Source of the DNA: Dipetalonema caudispina
Lineage: Eukaryota; Nematoda; Chromadorea; Rhabditida; Onchocercidae
NCBI GenBank assembly: GCA_013365325.1
Contig: JABVXV010000178.1
Location: 1-64,000, forward strand
DNA length: 64,000 bases
Direction: 5' to 3'
The position numbers were made by a program, and so were the translations under genes. Shown piece by piece: positions 62,632-64,000 of the stretch. The notes under the pieces are model-generated. The model made no database searches, was not told where the DNA came from, and was given only the letters and a program-made list of their open reading frames with translations. Position 1 is the stretch's first letter, and each line of letters begins with the position of its first letter.

Positions 62632-63942
62632 TCATGCGTTTAAATCACTATTGAATTCCTTTTCTGGCAGAATATATGTGATGTCGTCCCATGGATGTCG
62701 ATATAGTCCTTGCTTAAGCCTTCTCTGATCCAAGTAATGCCCTAAATAAACTAATATATCTGAATTCATAGGTTACTACTACTAATTAGCGGTAAGAATT
62801 AAGAAATAGCTGAAAGGATGACATCGCAGAAAAGCCTGATGTTCGGTACTGTCTAACATATCACTGTATATTGATACCAAAAAACAAAGGTACTCTGATT
62901 TGAACACATAAAAGATTGCACTATTTTTATCAGACAGAACATACCAATAAATCCAATACTTCGTCCTAGAACAAAAAGTCCATTAATAGCTCCGATTTCG
63001 ACGATTTCCTGTGCTTCTTCAGGCGTAAACATCCCGGAATGGCGAAGTAAATCCACGAAAATTACACCGATTGCTCCATCAACGTTCAATATTAAATTTG
63101 CTTTCTAGAAGCATCAAAAAATTGAGGTTATTTATAATTTTTGAAGACGAGATTAAAATGCTAATATTTGAAATATACCTTCGACGTAGTTATCTTCTCC
63201 ACTTTCAACGCATACTCTAACAAAGGAGTTTCTTGTTTGAACTTTTCCCGGTCCAGAACAAAACTTTTCAATATATCGACACGTTTATCTGGATTATTGA
63301 TCTAAAAATTTACATATAACGTAACACTACTCTTGATTGTTTCTGACGTCTACACTTAGATTAAGAAAGAACTAACCGACTTGACACGATGTCCAATTCC
63401 CATGATATGTTTACCAGCAAGCCGTTGTTCATTGACAAATTGCATAGGACTCAGTCCCTTATCAAATGCTTCACTGAACTGCCGTGCTGCACCATCTAGC
63501 GCACCTCCAAATCGATCACCCTGTCATAATTTATTTATTAATAAATATTGCAACGCACGCAAAGTAAACCAAATTAATTGATTTGTAATATACTAACTGC
63601 ATCTTACCAATAACTTGACATATTGTACTTTAGATGAATTTGAATTTCAACAACCAGGAGAAAATAAGATGAAGTCAAATTCCCTTAGTCAAAATCCTCA
63701 TTCAAGCAGAAATGGACTTTTTATAGTACATCTTCAACTTAAAATTGTAATGAAATTAACCTCAATGTAACATAAAAAATACTTACAATTGTTAGCAACC
63801 CAGAAACCAAAGATGATACCAAGTCTTTCCCTGCTCGAGTACATACGATAGTGTTATGAGCACCGCTTACGGCAGGTCCATGGTCCGCAGTTATCACCAA
63901 ACACATTTCAATAAATTTATTTGCGTAACTTGGCAGTCGTTT
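62632..63942 (-). CDS. acly: ATP-citrate lyase, C-terminal part (partial at window edge)
   Basis: Cytosolic enzyme that uses ATP and CoA to cleave citrate into acetyl-CoA and oxaloacetate, supplying acetyl-CoA for lipid synthesis and acetylation. Five exons are visible: 63942-63787, 63520-63377, 63301-63179, 63104-62945, 62741-62632, encoding the last 230 residues. This is the citrate-synthase-homology module: [29 protein letters not shown] with its active-site His, [34 protein letters not shown], and the signature end [19 protein letters not shown]. Active-site residues of this module look intact. The protein ends NSDLNA, a few residues beyond the vertebrate end. The N-terminal ATP-grasp and CoA-binding parts lie beyond 64000. 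Nematodes often carry two such genes; which one this is cannot be told. Confidence 0.95.
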
Positions 63943-64000
63943 CTGTAATAAACTTGATACTCGAACACATAACGATCTTTAGTATTTTGCGAAAGAAATA

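Overview
The window looks like nuclear DNA of a nematode, probably a spirurid/filarial-type (clade III) worm. The reasons are its strong AT bias, short exons split by small AT-rich introns with TTTTCAG acceptors, splice acceptors sitting directly on start codons as expected for spliced-leader trans-splicing, closely spaced same-strand gene pairs, and an MSP-like coding segment of a nematode-typical kind. The species is inferred, not demonstrated. All genes are eukaryotic, and I saw no tRNA, rRNA, CRISPR array or prokaryotic feature. Gene models were built by hand by matching splice sites, reading frames and intron phases; none has transcript support.

Layout. 1-126: an AAT microsatellite. 166-10453 (+): most of a discoidin-domain receptor (DDR) whose kinase domain has lost its catalytic residues. 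13.0-14.0 kb: a GC-richer, CpG-containing probable promoter, then a complete GMEB-type SAND-domain transcription factor (14938-18588, +). 18.6-23.4 kb: mostly empty, with a possible minus-strand tail gene. 23415-23957 (+): a small secreted acidic peptide. 27903-28499 (+): an MSP-like protein, 5' partial. 30270-30810 (-): an unknown membrane protein just downstream of a complete 27-exon K-Cl cotransporter (31128-40427, -; 1133 residues). 41-47.5 kb: homopolymer-rich and nearly gene-free, with one small secreted-peptide candidate. 47806-57558 (-): a complete 24-exon double-BTB/BACK protein of the BTBD8 type (1023 residues), with a long ATT microsatellite in its first intron. 57.6-61.5 kb: gene-free. 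61984-62514 (-): an unknown membrane protein immediately downstream of the C-terminal part of ATP-citrate lyase (62632-63942, -), which runs off the right edge.

The genes do not form one pathway. Two same-strand pairs (ATP-citrate lyase plus its membrane-protein neighbour, about 118 bp apart; K-Cl cotransporter plus its membrane-protein neighbour, about 320 bp apart) have the geometry of nematode operons. The most unusual findings are the pseudokinase DDR with a possible soluble isoform, and these two unrecognised membrane proteins.
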